From Symsagittifera roscoffensis (taxonomy: Eukaryota > Xenacoelomorpha > Acoela > Convolutidae): a stretch of 64,000 nucleotides of DNA. Both the position numbers and the translations under genes were made by a program. Below the pieces are notes generated by a model. The model was not told the DNA's origin and searched no databases. It saw only the letters and a list, made by a program, of their open reading frames with translations. The DNA lies in contig NC_087065.1 of NCBI RefSeq assembly GCF_963678635.1, positions 37,785,888 through 37,849,887 on the forward strand, given 5' to 3'. Numbering within the stretch: position 1 is the stretch's first letter; every line of letters begins with the position of its first letter. Positions 42,601 to 46,310 of this stretch are shown one piece after another.

Positions 42601-43532
42601 GTGACTCATTATAATTTTTGTTCGACCGTTGAAAATGAGGAGGAACTTTGTATTCGGGTGTGTTCTAGTTTTTTGTTTTCCACACAAGCTCAGATACCAC
42701 AAATAAACATTGAACTGGGTTGAGTGGTATTTTATATTAAAGCCCTTTCATTCGCGATTCGAACCTCATTAAAAAAACCCAAATTTTTTTTCTTGTGTCG
42801 AGAAAAATGGGTTTGAAATTTTTGATTTTTCGTCTTAAAAAAATTTTGTTGAATTTTTTTAAACTATGATCGGAGCTTTCTGTGCTACTTGCACAGTAAC
42901 CGGCTATCCTTATTTGCAATCGAAAATATTTCAAGCAAAAATATAAATTGCCTTTAGTGACCTAGTTTGAGTAAAACTAGCGCGCCATCATTCAATCTTT
43001 TTAAGCTGGGCAGTTCATTTATTTTAGACTCTCACATCACATTTCAAGTTTTGTACTTCATTGTTGTTTTACAGTAGCTTGTTTTAGGGACGGATTTTCT
43101 CGAGGCGAGGGGCATTTTAAACAATCTTTGAAAATTTTGTCGACCTTTTCCTAATTCGGCCAAATTGATTTTCTGAGCTATTTCAAACCACAATAATGAC
43201 CCTAATTTGATCAAATTTTCTGCGCCTCTGGCAAAATTTAGAAAAAAAAACAGGACAAAAAGACGTTTTTAGGCATTTTTTGGACACTTTTGACCAAAAA
43301 ATTGCATTTTCTCGCGCACGCCCTCTTTAAAGTTATTATATGTTGACACTCAAGACCCCCTTAGAAAAACAATTTGAGTTGGTCTGCAAAAAATATATGT
43401 TCTAAAATAGTGCCGATGGGTGGACCCTGTGGGTGGTCAGGGGTTGGAATCTCTGTGGGAGGGGATCTGACAAGGTTCCAATGTCTTACCGATAGCCACA
43501 GCTTTTTCAGCACTCCACTCAGTCTCCGTCAT
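3250..43532 (-). CDS. DOCK-family guanine-nucleotide exchange factor (5' and middle part; 30 exons)
   Basis: DOCK proteins activate Rac/Cdc42-type GTPases at the plasma membrane. The SH3 domain binds ELMO, DHR-1 binds phosphoinositides and DHR-2 catalyses exchange. I assembled 30 minus-strand exons with consistent phases, giving 1,161 codons. The order is SH3 (about residues 10-65, AIYNL ... WFYG), a helical linker (70-210), an N-terminal C2-like domain (about 215-360), DHR-1 (about 430-585, containing YLMFELRRSR and FKILGYCVMPLFDE), then armadillo-like helices (about 590-1161). DHR-1 lies at nearly the same residue position as in vertebrate DOCK1. DHR-2 should begin just after the last exon found, so the gene runs off the left edge. 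SH3 plus this order suggests the DOCK-A/B group. Orthology to a given paralogue is not resolved. Introns are swollen by transposons, including a whole LTR element. Confidence 0.8.
3710..3820 (-). CDS. DOCK-like exon 29
   Basis: 37 codons, acceptor TTTTAG, perfect GTAAGT donor. Encodes EVVLDLFFDSNNKN and SLLNWFFGNTVER, a helix pair with conserved-looking aromatic positions. Confidence 0.7.
3821..8027. other. DOCK intron 28, repeat-filled
   Basis: No exon seen. At 5,396-5,485 about four copies of a 17-18 base minisatellite (unit GATGCAGTAGAACCAAT) occur. From about 5,820 to 7,790 the base composition rises in GC and the sequence looks like one foreign block (see separate entry). Confidence 0.5.
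5820..7790 (+). mobile_element. Foreign block, possible LTR/retroelement remnant
   Basis: About 2 kb of markedly higher GC than the surrounding intron, with no long ORF of recognisable family. Near its right end are TATAAAAG at 7,701 and ATTAAA at 7,730, the order expected of an LTR promoter/polyadenylation region in plus orientation. No matching partner copy is in the window. A solo LTR is one possibility. Confidence 0.3.
8028..8203 (-). CDS. DOCK-like exon 28
   Basis: Acceptor TATACAG, donor GTAAGT. Contains LWKLGVMFLVDEVSKERL and SAIVVILSKLLSYLD, again paired helices. Phase joins directly to exons 27 and 29. Confidence 0.7.
9804..10395 (+). repeat. Dispersed repeat family B, full copy
   Basis: Starts with a GATAGCCG head followed by a self-complementary GTGCAAGTAGCAC segment, continues through TCGGCGTGGTGTGATAA, and ends with a box-B-like GGTTCGAATCAC and TGATTTTGCGTG. 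Further copies lie at 17,905-18,300, 36,285-36,675 and 49,530-49,640. An inverted copy is at 42,600-42,915. Confidence 0.6.
11899..12435 (+). mobile_element. Foldback family A, single arm
   Basis: Begins TTATTGTTGTTCCGACTTTCG, with the short hairpin CTTTCGATACGAAAG, and ends CGAGCAGTCTTGTTTTAT. It is about 85% like the left arm of the complete element at 59,267-60,482 by eye. The other arm is absent. Confidence 0.65.
13117..13303 (-). CDS. DOCK-like exon 27
   Basis: Acceptor AATTTCAG, donor GTCAGT. Encodes helices VAFGLIHILDSIS and INFSFKTLGKLLDSS, armadillo-like in pattern. The frame stays open past the donor, but homology-like pattern and codon quality stop there. Confidence 0.7.
13602..13701 (-). 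CDS. DOCK-like exon 26
   Basis: Acceptor GTTTTAG, perfect GTAAGT donor. Encodes helices FTETFEKVLSLMYQFLKL, similar in spacing to DQLKYHLERQEDLEACCQLL of DOCK1. Confidence 0.7.
13739..14408. mobile_element. GC-rich foldback element with GTCCAGACTT repeats
   Basis: Termini are imperfect inverted repeats of about 40 bases (left CTGTGCCCGGTTCGACGTC; right, read inverted, CAGCGCCCGGGTCGAGGTC). The interior is built of many direct and inverted copies of TGTCCAGACTT and blocks such as CGGCGCG...CTATGCAATTTGGGTCT. CpG is frequent, in sharp contrast to the flanks. ORFs of about 100 aa on both strands follow from the repeat composition and are not genes. Lies between DOCK exons 25 and 26. Confidence 0.7.
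14492..15168. mobile_element. Diverged MITE related to the 58-kb foldback element
   Basis: Left end CAGTGCTGAGCTAAATGATC and the inverted right end share the terminal sequence of the element at 58,173-58,905, as do subterminal blocks (CCGGACAAAA, TCTCAAATTGG, AGACAAAAA). The arms are decayed, so it is an older copy. Confidence 0.6.
15550..15597. repeat. 48-base near-perfect hairpin
   Basis: GACTTTTCTTGAAGAAAAAA at the left pairs with its complement ending at 15,597, with a loop of only a few bases. It abuts the tRNA-like sequence at 15,610-15,722. Confidence 0.8.
15610..15722 (-). repeat. tRNA-derived SINE head
   Basis: On the minus strand a box-A-like TAGCACAGTGGTAAGGC is followed at tRNA distance by a box-B-like GTATTTGATCCCC. 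The cloverleaf is degenerate, so this is a SINE or tRNA pseudogene and not a working tRNA. Confidence 0.5.
15840..16010 (-). CDS. DOCK-like exon 25
   Basis: Acceptor TCTTCAG, donor GTTAGT. Contains EIIELSHLFLKTSLIH, a helix comparable to KELSKMFTEFILNVP of DOCK1. Phase-consistent on both sides. Confidence 0.7.
16140..16260 (-). repeat. Second tRNA-like SINE fragment
   Basis: Minus strand GTAGATCAGTCTCCGTCTC (degenerate box A) and GGTGGTTCGAATCATACC (box B), followed by a TTGTCCCAATATGACAC tail. It sits just downstream of DOCK exon 24. Confidence 0.5.
16317..16471 (-). CDS. DOCK-like exon 24
   Basis: Acceptor TCTGCAG, donor GTATGG. Begins YEMQYSINRLKAES, like LYKAMKALESIFKFIV of DOCK, then a Ser/Lys-rich low-complexity loop. 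Exon GC content is clearly above the flanking introns. Confidence 0.7.
16833..16983 (-). CDS. DOCK-like exon 23
   Basis: Encodes LYKTGSMSLERALLHASS..., a helix pair at the position of DOCK LAYTKLTKVLKNYVD. The acceptor TAAAG is weak in pyrimidines. The donor GTTACT keeps phase with exon 24. Confidence 0.6.
17692..17819 (-). CDS. DOCK-like exon 22
   Basis: FLKKMLQSLFESILFIFNK followed by ELLIELMIDLCWAV matches the DOCK helices VVKFLQDTLDALFNIM...LVFIIGLIADR. The acceptor is GTGTTAG. The only donor that keeps phase with exon 23 is a GC donor (CAG then GCATCG). A GT donor (GTTCAC) nine bases upstream would break the phase. Confidence 0.8.
18380..19535 (+). repeat. 5' LTR of retrotransposon 1
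   Basis: Starts TGTAGTATTGAAAAATACTACA in pattern, a perfect 9-bp-stem hairpin at the very terminus, then a CA microsatellite. TATAAAAAG at 19,083 is a plausible core promoter. The end at AGTAA, set by the duplication AAAAC, lacks the usual CA. Confidence 0.8.
19536..21900 (+). other. Long leader of retrotransposon 1 with GTTTCAG array
   Basis: 2.4 kb without a convincing ORF. Between 20,453 and 21,713 the heptamer GTTTCAG occurs 16 times, often doubled as GTTTCAGGTTTCAG. A run of about 30 A lies at 21,569-21,598. The heptamers look like 3' splice sites. Confidence 0.7.
21901..22185 (+). CDS. Retrotransposon 1 accessory ORF A (94 aa)
   Basis: Unknown small protein. The annotated start is a GTG, and the first true ATG is three codons later. 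The core (about residues 14-55) contains INLKLKLGNK, WYITNTEKN and ISILAKHPN, then HEL. It is clearly paralogous to the 94-aa ORF 181 bases downstream, with about half the core residues identical. There is no Cys/His cluster, signal peptide or membrane helix. The pattern of short strands and conserved aromatic residues suggests a small folded domain. Conservation of the frame in both copies argues that it is, or recently was, translated. Position ahead of gag is unusual for LTR elements. Confidence 0.6.
   Translation: MKSMSTHFKIDVSTINLKLKLGNKVSNIIWYITNTEKNHISILAKHPNEHKHELYVFFCRYTPEIDTILQQSKIPNNTICIPEERLIASLLIAF
22367..22651 (+). CDS. Retrotransposon 1 accessory ORF B (94 aa, paralogue of A)
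   Basis: Starts with ATG at 22,367 and shares with ORF A the segments FDLKLKLKNK, WYITNIQKD, ISILSKHPH and HEL, in the same order and spacing. The C-terminal thirds differ completely. Nucleotide identity is far lower than LTR identity, so the duplication is old and both frames have stayed open. Function unknown. Confidence 0.6.
   Translation: MTNFYQVNTTAFDLKLKLKNKSTKIFWYITNIQKDQISILSKHPHKNIHELTILSTINTPEITSILKKLKQLNSTIDLSNKNSHSLNPANLIVT
22744..23838 (+). CDS. gag: Retrotransposon 1 Gag (364 aa)
   Basis: Nucleocapsid/capsid precursor of an LTR retrotransposon, expected to form the cytoplasmic particle. ATG at 22,744 follows an AAACAAAG context. Residues about 50-190 are the retrotransposon Gag-like capsid region, with ALFCSILRGPTAQWYQGL and FIDRFTD. 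A single zinc knuckle of CX2CX4HX4C type (CNWC..SGHTISHC) lies at about residues 247-260, followed by an Asn/Ser/Arg-rich basic tail. Uninterrupted over its full length, unlike the protease that follows in the -1 frame. Confidence 0.8.
   Translation: MAKVVAYPDLALEKFTGLDPNEDAKDFLDIVEKKIAFSLGTRPGDAGDEQDAYDNRQKALFCSILRGPTAQWYQGLAANLPWNDIRDQFIDRFTDDKDKYRRRIEAENIKRQPDKFIKSYIHRLSTAVDRGWPNPTFNDDQRTAKKMEFFVRGLSPPGLKQKAHQFLIENPPATWQQLKDRIATKDLSFAISSEFIGTASSSIDNKLEIEGIKDQLKELTGLMKDHKINAAYNPHEHRNKQNNPMFCNWCCMSGHTISHCFKYNDQQEQNYNSLQLRENSNRSHHNYCKSRSRVDNNFNDINSQQEFRHLSYFNESSQSRDRSNSKKHFNENNDNHSPYQIHNFSDDDIPGDYTDNECELVNLN
23860..24575 (+). pseudogene. pro: Retrotransposon 1 protease region, interrupted
   Basis: In the -1 frame relative to gag, FLLDTGATCS at about 23,934 is a retropepsin active-site motif (D-T-G), and NILGMDF near 24,170 is the second conserved strand (ILG). 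A TAA at 24,075-24,077 lies between them in the same frame, so the protease is broken. After it the frame stays open to 24,575, but no reverse transcriptase motif appears. Confidence 0.7.
24576..26199 (+). other. Retrotransposon 1 interior where RT/RNase H/IN are missing
   Basis: Only 1.6 kb separates the protease from the next ORF, too short for the roughly 2.5 kb of RT-RNase H-integrase. No YXDD, RNase H or integrase motif occurs in any frame. An imperfect repeat of TTGTTGGTGGCT lies near 25,368 and 25,433. A 44-base tandem duplication lies at 25,955-26,042. Confidence 0.65.
25955..26042. repeat. 44-base tandem duplication
   Basis: Two adjacent copies of a unit containing CCTGTGGTTAATAAACACC and ATGATCGTCTTTCTT differ at one base only. 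A third, partial copy of the motif (TTTTCCGTGG) follows. Confidence 0.9.
26200..26889 (+). CDS. Retrotransposon 1 ORF3 (229 aa, coiled coil)
   Basis: Intact ORF between the pol-less interior and the 3' LTR, where some LTR elements carry an env or accessory gene. There is no signal peptide or transmembrane helix, so it is not a classical envelope. The N-terminal 40 residues are basic (KRKLSLRKKQRKP). Residues about 170-229 form a Lys/Gln/Leu-rich helix (KLQQKLEASQRKIAILR) that should be a coiled coil. Two ATGs lie close together (26,200 and 26,203), and a third, at KMEYDP, is also possible. Base composition is richer in G+C than gag, hinting at a different origin. Function unknown. Confidence 0.55.
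   Translation: MMFSKMEYDPILNWNCRNADPAPEEFKRKLSLRKKQRKPVAVQSLSMDDGLNKNPRKFPSLTQRLELQKCRETKLDTENPKYITSLKYSIKENYNRWKLPSFIEVVNSTTMEKAMMPIDFITQPEVVIKNENNFWKLKKREEHSYILKAGGTQVTIPFEGITAFPNHVKNRQEKQDDIQQLTDGMSRLRIKNKIKKKKIVKLQQKLEASQRKIAILRSYNVELEAGRKL
27038..28195 (+). repeat. 3' LTR of retrotransposon 1
   Basis: 1,158 bases, nearly identical to the 5' LTR, with one extra CA dinucleotide and about five substitutions. Preceded by a purine tract and followed by the AAAAC duplication. Confidence 0.85.
29254..29495. mobile_element. Short foldback element (arms about 120 bp)
   Basis: Both strands read TTCTGAGAAAACAAGCT... in inverted arms that meet near 29,375. Arm identity is about 80% by eye. The element lies in a DOCK intron next to exon 21, and the ORFs on both strands here are by-products. 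Confidence 0.65.
29693..29720 (-). CDS. DOCK-like exon 21 (micro-exon)
   Basis: A 28-base micro-exon with acceptor TTTTAG and donor GTTTGT encodes EKNIDVCLR. It exactly bridges the phases of exons 20 and 22. The following intron of about 11.9 kb hosts the antisense LTR retrotransposon. Confidence 0.6.
29866..29923 (-). CDS. DOCK-like exon 20
   Basis: 58 bases, acceptor GTTTCAG, donor GTTTGT. Encodes the helix ELDKSLNSIRDFLKQTESE. Phase-consistent with both neighbours. Confidence 0.7.
30009..30086 (-). CDS. DOCK-like exon 19
   Basis: Acceptor TTTCCAG, donor GTAAGA. Encodes FVPQLLNLPDTLKILLMEK, equivalent to the LLGLLKW region that starts the armadillo-like part. Confidence 0.75.
30138..30479 (-). 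CDS. DOCK-like exon 18 (end of DHR-1)
   Basis: 114 codons. FKILGYCVMPLFDEV and NGEYQLKVL reproduce the DOCK pattern KIFALAFVKLMRYDG...GEHDLIVY. Further on, LTIDFSISSQILMNEG resembles ISTQLSSTKLTQNVD. The donor GTTTGT was chosen because it keeps phase with exon 19. It is the largest and clearest exon of the gene. Confidence 0.85.
30711..30957 (-). CDS. DOCK-like exon 17 (DHR-1)
   Basis: 82 codons. Starts PKIFVRPYTN (the first DHR-1 strand, as in NDIYVTL) and ends NEWKKNLPYLMFELRRSR, which matches PRWFETVKVAIP...HLRFTFRHRS of DOCK1. This lipid-binding C2-like fold directs DOCK proteins to phosphoinositides. Acceptor TATATAG, donor GTTATG. Confidence 0.85.
31172..31420 (+). repeat. CGGATTTAG-family repeat, copy 1
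   Basis: Begins CAGGGGCGGATTTAGGAAGG, with AGGGTTCGACCCC about 45 bases in and a TTTGTACTATTTTGAGATAT block shared with the copies at 37.6 and 42.3 kb. Confidence 0.55.
33025..33511 (+). repeat. CGGATTTAG-family repeat, copy 2
   Basis: Shares GGCTTCGACCCC..., a GATATTATTTTATGACATTC block and GGGGAGCGCGCGCC with its relatives. Ends CTAGATCCGCCCTT, the inverted form of the family's left end. Confidence 0.55.
33954..34053 (-). CDS. DOCK-like exon 16 (entry to DHR-1)
   Basis: Acceptor GTTTCAG, donor GTAGGT. FVFSSLSIAYANTLTARERQ follows the DOCK pattern LWVTLKLLPGDIHQIRKE immediately before DHR-1. Confidence 0.75.
34202..34248 (-). CDS. DOCK-like exon 15
   Basis: A 47-base exon with acceptor TTTTCAG and donor GTAATT, read as MTRISVDIQPSFAME in the phase required by exon 16. 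An alternative frame is open, so the exon is more certain than the peptide. Confidence 0.55.
34560..34642 (-). CDS. DOCK-like exon 14
   Basis: Acceptor CTGTTTAG and donor GTTCCC. The in-phase reading contains SLLAKKKLTTLHAES. This is a helix-like segment at the place where DOCK proteins have a helix before DHR-1. Two other frames are also open, so the assignment rests on phase. Confidence 0.5.
35053..35157 (-). CDS. DOCK-like exon 13 (3' boundary uncertain)
   Basis: A clear acceptor (GTTTAG) begins VISFPYDSALNSK. The open frame continues to about 34,920 without a strong GT donor. A GC donor (GCAAGA) at 35,052 restores phase with exon 14 and is used here. A GT donor (GTCAGT) a little further upstream and a weak GTTGAC near the frame end are alternatives. 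Confidence 0.5.
35212..35386 (+). mobile_element. CGGATTTAG-family short element with 13-bp flanking repeat
   Basis: Left end CCAGCGGATTTAGG and right end CCTAGATCCGC are imperfect inverted repeats. TTGTGAAATATCA occurs directly on both sides (35,199-35,211 and 35,387-35,399). The insertion is about 55 bases upstream of DOCK exon 13's acceptor. Confidence 0.75.
35541..35725 (-). repeat. Foldback family A fragment
   Basis: AGACTGCTCGTAACAGGGC, AATGTTCTGACAACAAT and CACCCGAGCACAAATATTCC match right-arm landmarks of the element at 59,267-60,482, in order but with a large internal deletion. Confidence 0.5.
36285..36675 (+). repeat. Dispersed repeat family B, second long copy
   Basis: Same order of landmarks as the 9.8-kb copy: a TAGGCGGTTACTGTGCAACT head, CTGCGTGGAATGATAA, TCGCTCGAAT, GTTCGAATCACGG, TTGATTTTGCGTG. 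It is shorter because of internal deletions. Confidence 0.6.
37580..37795 (+). repeat. CGGATTTAG-family repeat, copy 3
   Basis: Contains TTGAACTATTTTGAGATATC, GGGCGCCAATATACTAATTT and GGGGGAAGCGCATGCCG in the same order as other family members. Ends are unclear. Confidence 0.45.
37796..37997. mobile_element. About 200-bp MITE with long inverted arms
   Basis: Left arm AACCGCTTATTCATACTCG and AGTAAGCAGACA recur inverted on the right (GTCTGCTTACT, CGAGTATGAATACGCGGTT). The arms are about 75 bp and the centre about 50 bp. Lies in DOCK intron 12, just downstream of exon 12. Confidence 0.75.
38109..38397 (-). CDS. DOCK-like exon 12
   Basis: Encodes about 96 residues, including DNVTIACWAVATGDDI, equivalent to the DOCK segment KISFVCQIVRVGRMEL. 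Two closely spaced acceptor AGs occur (before 38,401 and before 38,397). Only the inner one keeps phase with exon 11. Donor GTATTT. Confidence 0.75.
38626..38685 (-). CDS. DOCK-like exon 11
   Basis: 20 codons, acceptor TTTCAG, donor GTGAGC. VYVFALLDNKSFEYIS matches the DOCK pattern VLMSLYDPVESKFISE very well. This was one of the strongest clues to the gene family. Confidence 0.8.
38925..39008 (-). CDS. DOCK-like exon 10 (N-terminal C2-like domain)
   Basis: 28 codons with acceptor TGTTTAG and donor GTAAG. VNIIYQLIINTKGLLFRI aligns in pattern with the DOCK strand LALFVNLKNVVCKIG. Confidence 0.7.
39394..39529 (-). CDS. DOCK-like exon 9
   Basis: Encodes YFGLAKKFRDSGGRVRDLD, then a helix with ETGSRLIDQARQQR. 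This parallels the stretch in DOCK1 where a ..LDLVVRDE segment is followed by the helix ISLFRAHEIA. The donor chosen is GTGAGT. The frame stays open beyond it, so the end is slightly uncertain. Confidence 0.7.
39670..39716 (-). CDS. DOCK-like exon 8
   Basis: A 47-base exon with acceptor TGCAG and a perfect GTAAGT donor encodes KGDQQRLYKIIDANN. It leaves two bases that complete the Lys codon of exon 9. Confidence 0.65.
39789..39832 (-). CDS. DOCK-like exon 7
   Basis: A 44-base exon with acceptor TTTCAG and donor GTAAGA encodes DALEDFTQYNRKII. It is part of the helical linker between SH3 and the first C2-like domain. Confidence 0.65.
39898..39940 (-). CDS. DOCK-like exon 6
   Basis: A 43-base exon with acceptor TTTTCAG and donor GTCAGT encodes NSRQGYDKPLEAIK. 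Its phase fits both neighbours. Identity rests on position in the chain. Confidence 0.65.
40093..40183 (-). CDS. DOCK-like exon 5 (helical linker)
   Basis: Encodes an amphipathic helix containing MFTSLFQWTEKLKQQL, matching the post-SH3 helix with a conserved W (LREWxxxWKQL) in DOCK proteins. Acceptor TTCTAG, donor GTTAG, exon end in phase 0. Confidence 0.75.
40651..40715 (-). CDS. DOCK-like exon 4 (SH3 end)
   Basis: Encodes GLISRPHVFVMS, corresponding to the KGIFPSSYI strand that closes the DOCK SH3 domain, then a linker. Acceptor CACAG, donor GTTAG. Confidence 0.8.
40793..40830 (-). CDS. DOCK-like exon 3 (SH3 Trp motif)
   Basis: A 38-base exon with acceptor TTTTAG and donor GTAAG encodes DWFYGKSLITGNK. 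This is the conserved WY.G segment of SH3 domains, equivalent to GWYRGY in DOCK1. Confidence 0.8.
41035..41118 (-). CDS. DOCK-like exon 2 (SH3 core)
   Basis: The acceptor is TTTTCAG and the donor GTCAGT. It encodes the SH3 strands AIYNLEVVEPN and FKHGDLFQVQF. The ALYDF-type motif appears as AIYNL and the acidic RT-loop is short. Phases match exons 1 and 3. Confidence 0.8.
41119..43489. other. DOCK intron 1, repeats
   Basis: No exon seen. Contains CGGATTTAG-family copies at about 42,285-42,535 and about 43,080-43,480 and the inverted family B copy. The first intron's distal end is only repeats, so any intronic enhancer is not recognisable. Confidence 0.5.
42600..42915 (-). repeat. Dispersed repeat family B, inverted copy
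   Basis: Reads on the minus strand as the family B head (AGCCGGTTACTGTGCAAGTA), then a GGTTCGAATC-like segment, and ends with the Cys-free GTGTTC/GGGTGTG tail also seen at 31,605. Lies in DOCK intron 1. Confidence 0.5.
43490..43532 (-). CDS. DOCK-like exon 1 (start codon)
   Basis: ATG at 43,532 opens MTETEWSAEKAVAI and leads straight into the SH3 domain, as in DOCK proteins where SH3 is N-terminal. The donor is GTAAGA and the exon ends in phase 1. The start is chosen because the next exon joins in frame to give AVAIAIYNL. Confidence 0.8.
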
Positions 43533-44835
43533 TTTCTCAGTCTCCAGTGATCTTCACTTGAAAAGTATCCCAGATAAAAACAGTTACTCTAAACATAAAA
43601 CTGAGTTAAATAACCGACAAAGAAATATTATACTGAGCAATTAAACCATGCAATTGATAATGGAAAACAATGTAGTTTGGTTCACTACTTAGCTAAAACT
43701 TCTTTCACTCACTAAAGAGAAATCTGGAAAATTTAATGAGTAAAACCAAAGGTAAATAATTAGAATGAATAACAAAAAAATCTAATAATGATCAGCAAAA
43801 AAACACAACCGGCACCGCAAAACATTTATTTCGAAGCATTAGAAATCATTAGTTAACTGACATGGTAACTCTTACATGGTTATGGCAAGCTAAAATTCTA
43901 ACCTGTATTAGTATAAGAATACATACAACATCAAATGACTTGAAGTTTCGAATTGATGTCGAATATAGACGACAAATATGTCATTGATGTGCTTTGTTTG
44001 TGTTTGTCAAATATACACATGGTGTTGGTACAATCATAAGTCACAAAACACTTTTGTCGTTTACAATTGTAGAAACGCACAGAAATAAAATTTGCGTTGA
44101 ACATCGCGCCCTATTTTACCGTAGGTTATAGTCTAAGTAGGAACCTCTAAGACCCAATATTAGCTCTATAATTTTAAATTACTTGATGAAACGGAATATT
44201 ATCCAAAACAAAACATTTTAGAAACTGAAAACTAAAACAAGACTACTCAGATCAGGGAGGAACCTTAAATGCTGCCACTGCGATTACCTTTTTATCTCTA
44301 TGAAGCAGATTTTTTTTCAAAGAAATATATGAAAAAGAAATTTTTTTTGAATATCTTCAAATTTTTAAAATTTTTTGATTAAAATTATTATTAATCGTTA
44401 ATCGTAAATTATTAAAAAATAGAAACTTTAAATTGTCAAATTGCGTTGACACCTTACAAAAAGTGATGTGGACAAAATTTTCGTAGAATTGTCCCAGAAT
44501 CAAAAAATCATTTTAAAAAATTAGTTCGGGCCCAAAAAAATTAACTTTTGTTTTTTAGACAAAAAAAGACTAATGGGCTAACCTGTTATGTTTAAAAGAT
44601 AGCGGAAATCAATGGAAATGATGCAAGCGAAAATGTTTTGCAAAACGAGGATTTAAAATTAGAAAAATAATCAGAAACAATCAAAAGGCATCAAAAAACC
44701 TCTAAAAAACTTTTTGAAAACTCGAAATAATCGGAAAAGCAACTCGTTTTTTTTCTTCATTTTTGCCACTTTCTCTGCTGATACGCTATGTAAAATAGAA
44801 AGTTATATTATTGCTTGGTAATGCATAAAATAGGG
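43533..44835. other. Region upstream of the DOCK-like gene
   Basis: About 30-70 bases of probable 5' UTR and promoter lie before the start codon. I see no TATA box or CpG-rich island. The remainder is A/T-rich with no gene. Confidence 0.35.
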
Positions 44836-45600
44836 CAAATTGTTGGTTTTATTGTTCCTCCTTTCGAGAAATTGACGCAATTTTTGTACTTCGATTGTTT
44901 TTTTAATCAGGCAACCCAGCCATTTTTAATGGAGTCTTAAGTCATCAGCAAGATATTGTTGTTCTGAGCGCAAATTTAAGAAGATACACGGTTTATGACC
45001 ATTTTTATAAAATTACGGGGGTTTAACTTGTGCCAATTGGCCAAATTGGGACAATTAACGCGCAATGTATTTCGCGCTATTGATGCGTAAGCGGAGATTT
45101 ATTCAGAGTTAGAAATTGTCCCTAAGAGATATGAAGCATGCTATATGGTCTTTAAAATACTTTAATTTTTGTGATTTTTTTGTTCTCTTCATAGCGAGTG
45201 GGGGAATTTTTTTTTGGAAATTGCATCAATGTTTTTTGTGCAAAGTCTACTCCATAGAGTTTAAAAGGCAATCGGAGCACTCTTTGTTTCACCCTCACAC
45301 TAGCAGTTTTATTTCAGTTTGGAGCAATTTCTTTGCTCGCGCTGCATTTGCGAGAAATATATTGCGAGTTAATAATGGCTACTTTCAAACGCGCACAACT
45401 TTATTTTAAAAAAATAGTCACAAGTAAATAAAACTAAATCGAGCTCAAACTTTTAATATATTTTTGGTAATATGAAAACCAACCCGTCAAATATGATTAG
45501 TTAAAAAGTCAAAGTTGTCTGGAGACAAAAAGCACTCCGAGCACAAATATTCCGTCATTTTATTTGAAAGTCGGAACAATGAAGACGCTCAGGGTCTAAG
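44836..45600. mobile_element. Foldback family A, old complete copy
   Basis: Left end TTATTGTTCCTCCTTTCG and right end GAAAGTCGGAACAAT have the family's terminal sequence. The interior has the GACAATTAACGCGCAATGTA core and CCGAGCACAAATATTCCGTC. The arms have diverged, so this is an ancient insertion. Confidence 0.55.
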
Positions 45601-45888
45601 ATGCATTTTAATTCAGGCTAGCTCCTACACTGCCAAACTTAATTCAAAACGTTCCAAAGAAGTTTCCAGGTAACAAAGTTTTTCTGGAACTTTCTATAAT
45701 TCCAAAATTGAAATTATCAGAACGCGGATAAATAATTGTACTCATCAAGCTCTAAGACGATTTCTTTGTGAACATTGTTAAGAGGTAAGTTCTAGAGTGC
45801 TCAAGTTTATTCAAACGCATATTATAGAAAAGAGTTTCCAATTTTATAGAAAAGAAATTTCAAGTTTTGCTGTCTGTAATACAGGCTC

Positions 45889-46310
45889 AGGGAGGGTGGC
45901 GTCCCTCATGCTTGAAGGACCGAATGCTTGAAATTAATTTTAGCTTACTTTCAGCCAATCAGAATTGAATATTCAGAATCTCAAAATAAATCGCGAAAGT
46001 CTCAAAATAGGAAAGTAAATCCAGGCCATTAGTGTTAAAACTGACCGATTAGATAATAAGCAGATGAGTTTTCAAGAAAGAAAAATTCTTATGTTTTTGA
46101 CCTTATTAATCTTGATGATTATCTGAATAGTATTGCGGTTATAACCCGCAGTTTGTATTATTTTTGATTATTTTCTACTGATTTAATATATTTTCTGTTA
46201 ATATTGACCTCTTTTTGTGAGAAAGGCATTTAGTTGAATTCGTGTTTGATTGGTTGAAATTTTTCAAGCATTCGGTCCTTCAAGCATGAGACGCCTCCTC
46301 CTTAGGGAGT
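45889..46310. mobile_element. About 420-bp MITE
   Basis: TCATGCTTGAAGGACCGAAT at the left recurs inverted near 46,275-46,290. The outer ends are CAGGGAGGGTGGCGTC and, inverted, CTAAGGAGGAGGCGTC. The interior has no ORF. Confidence 0.7.
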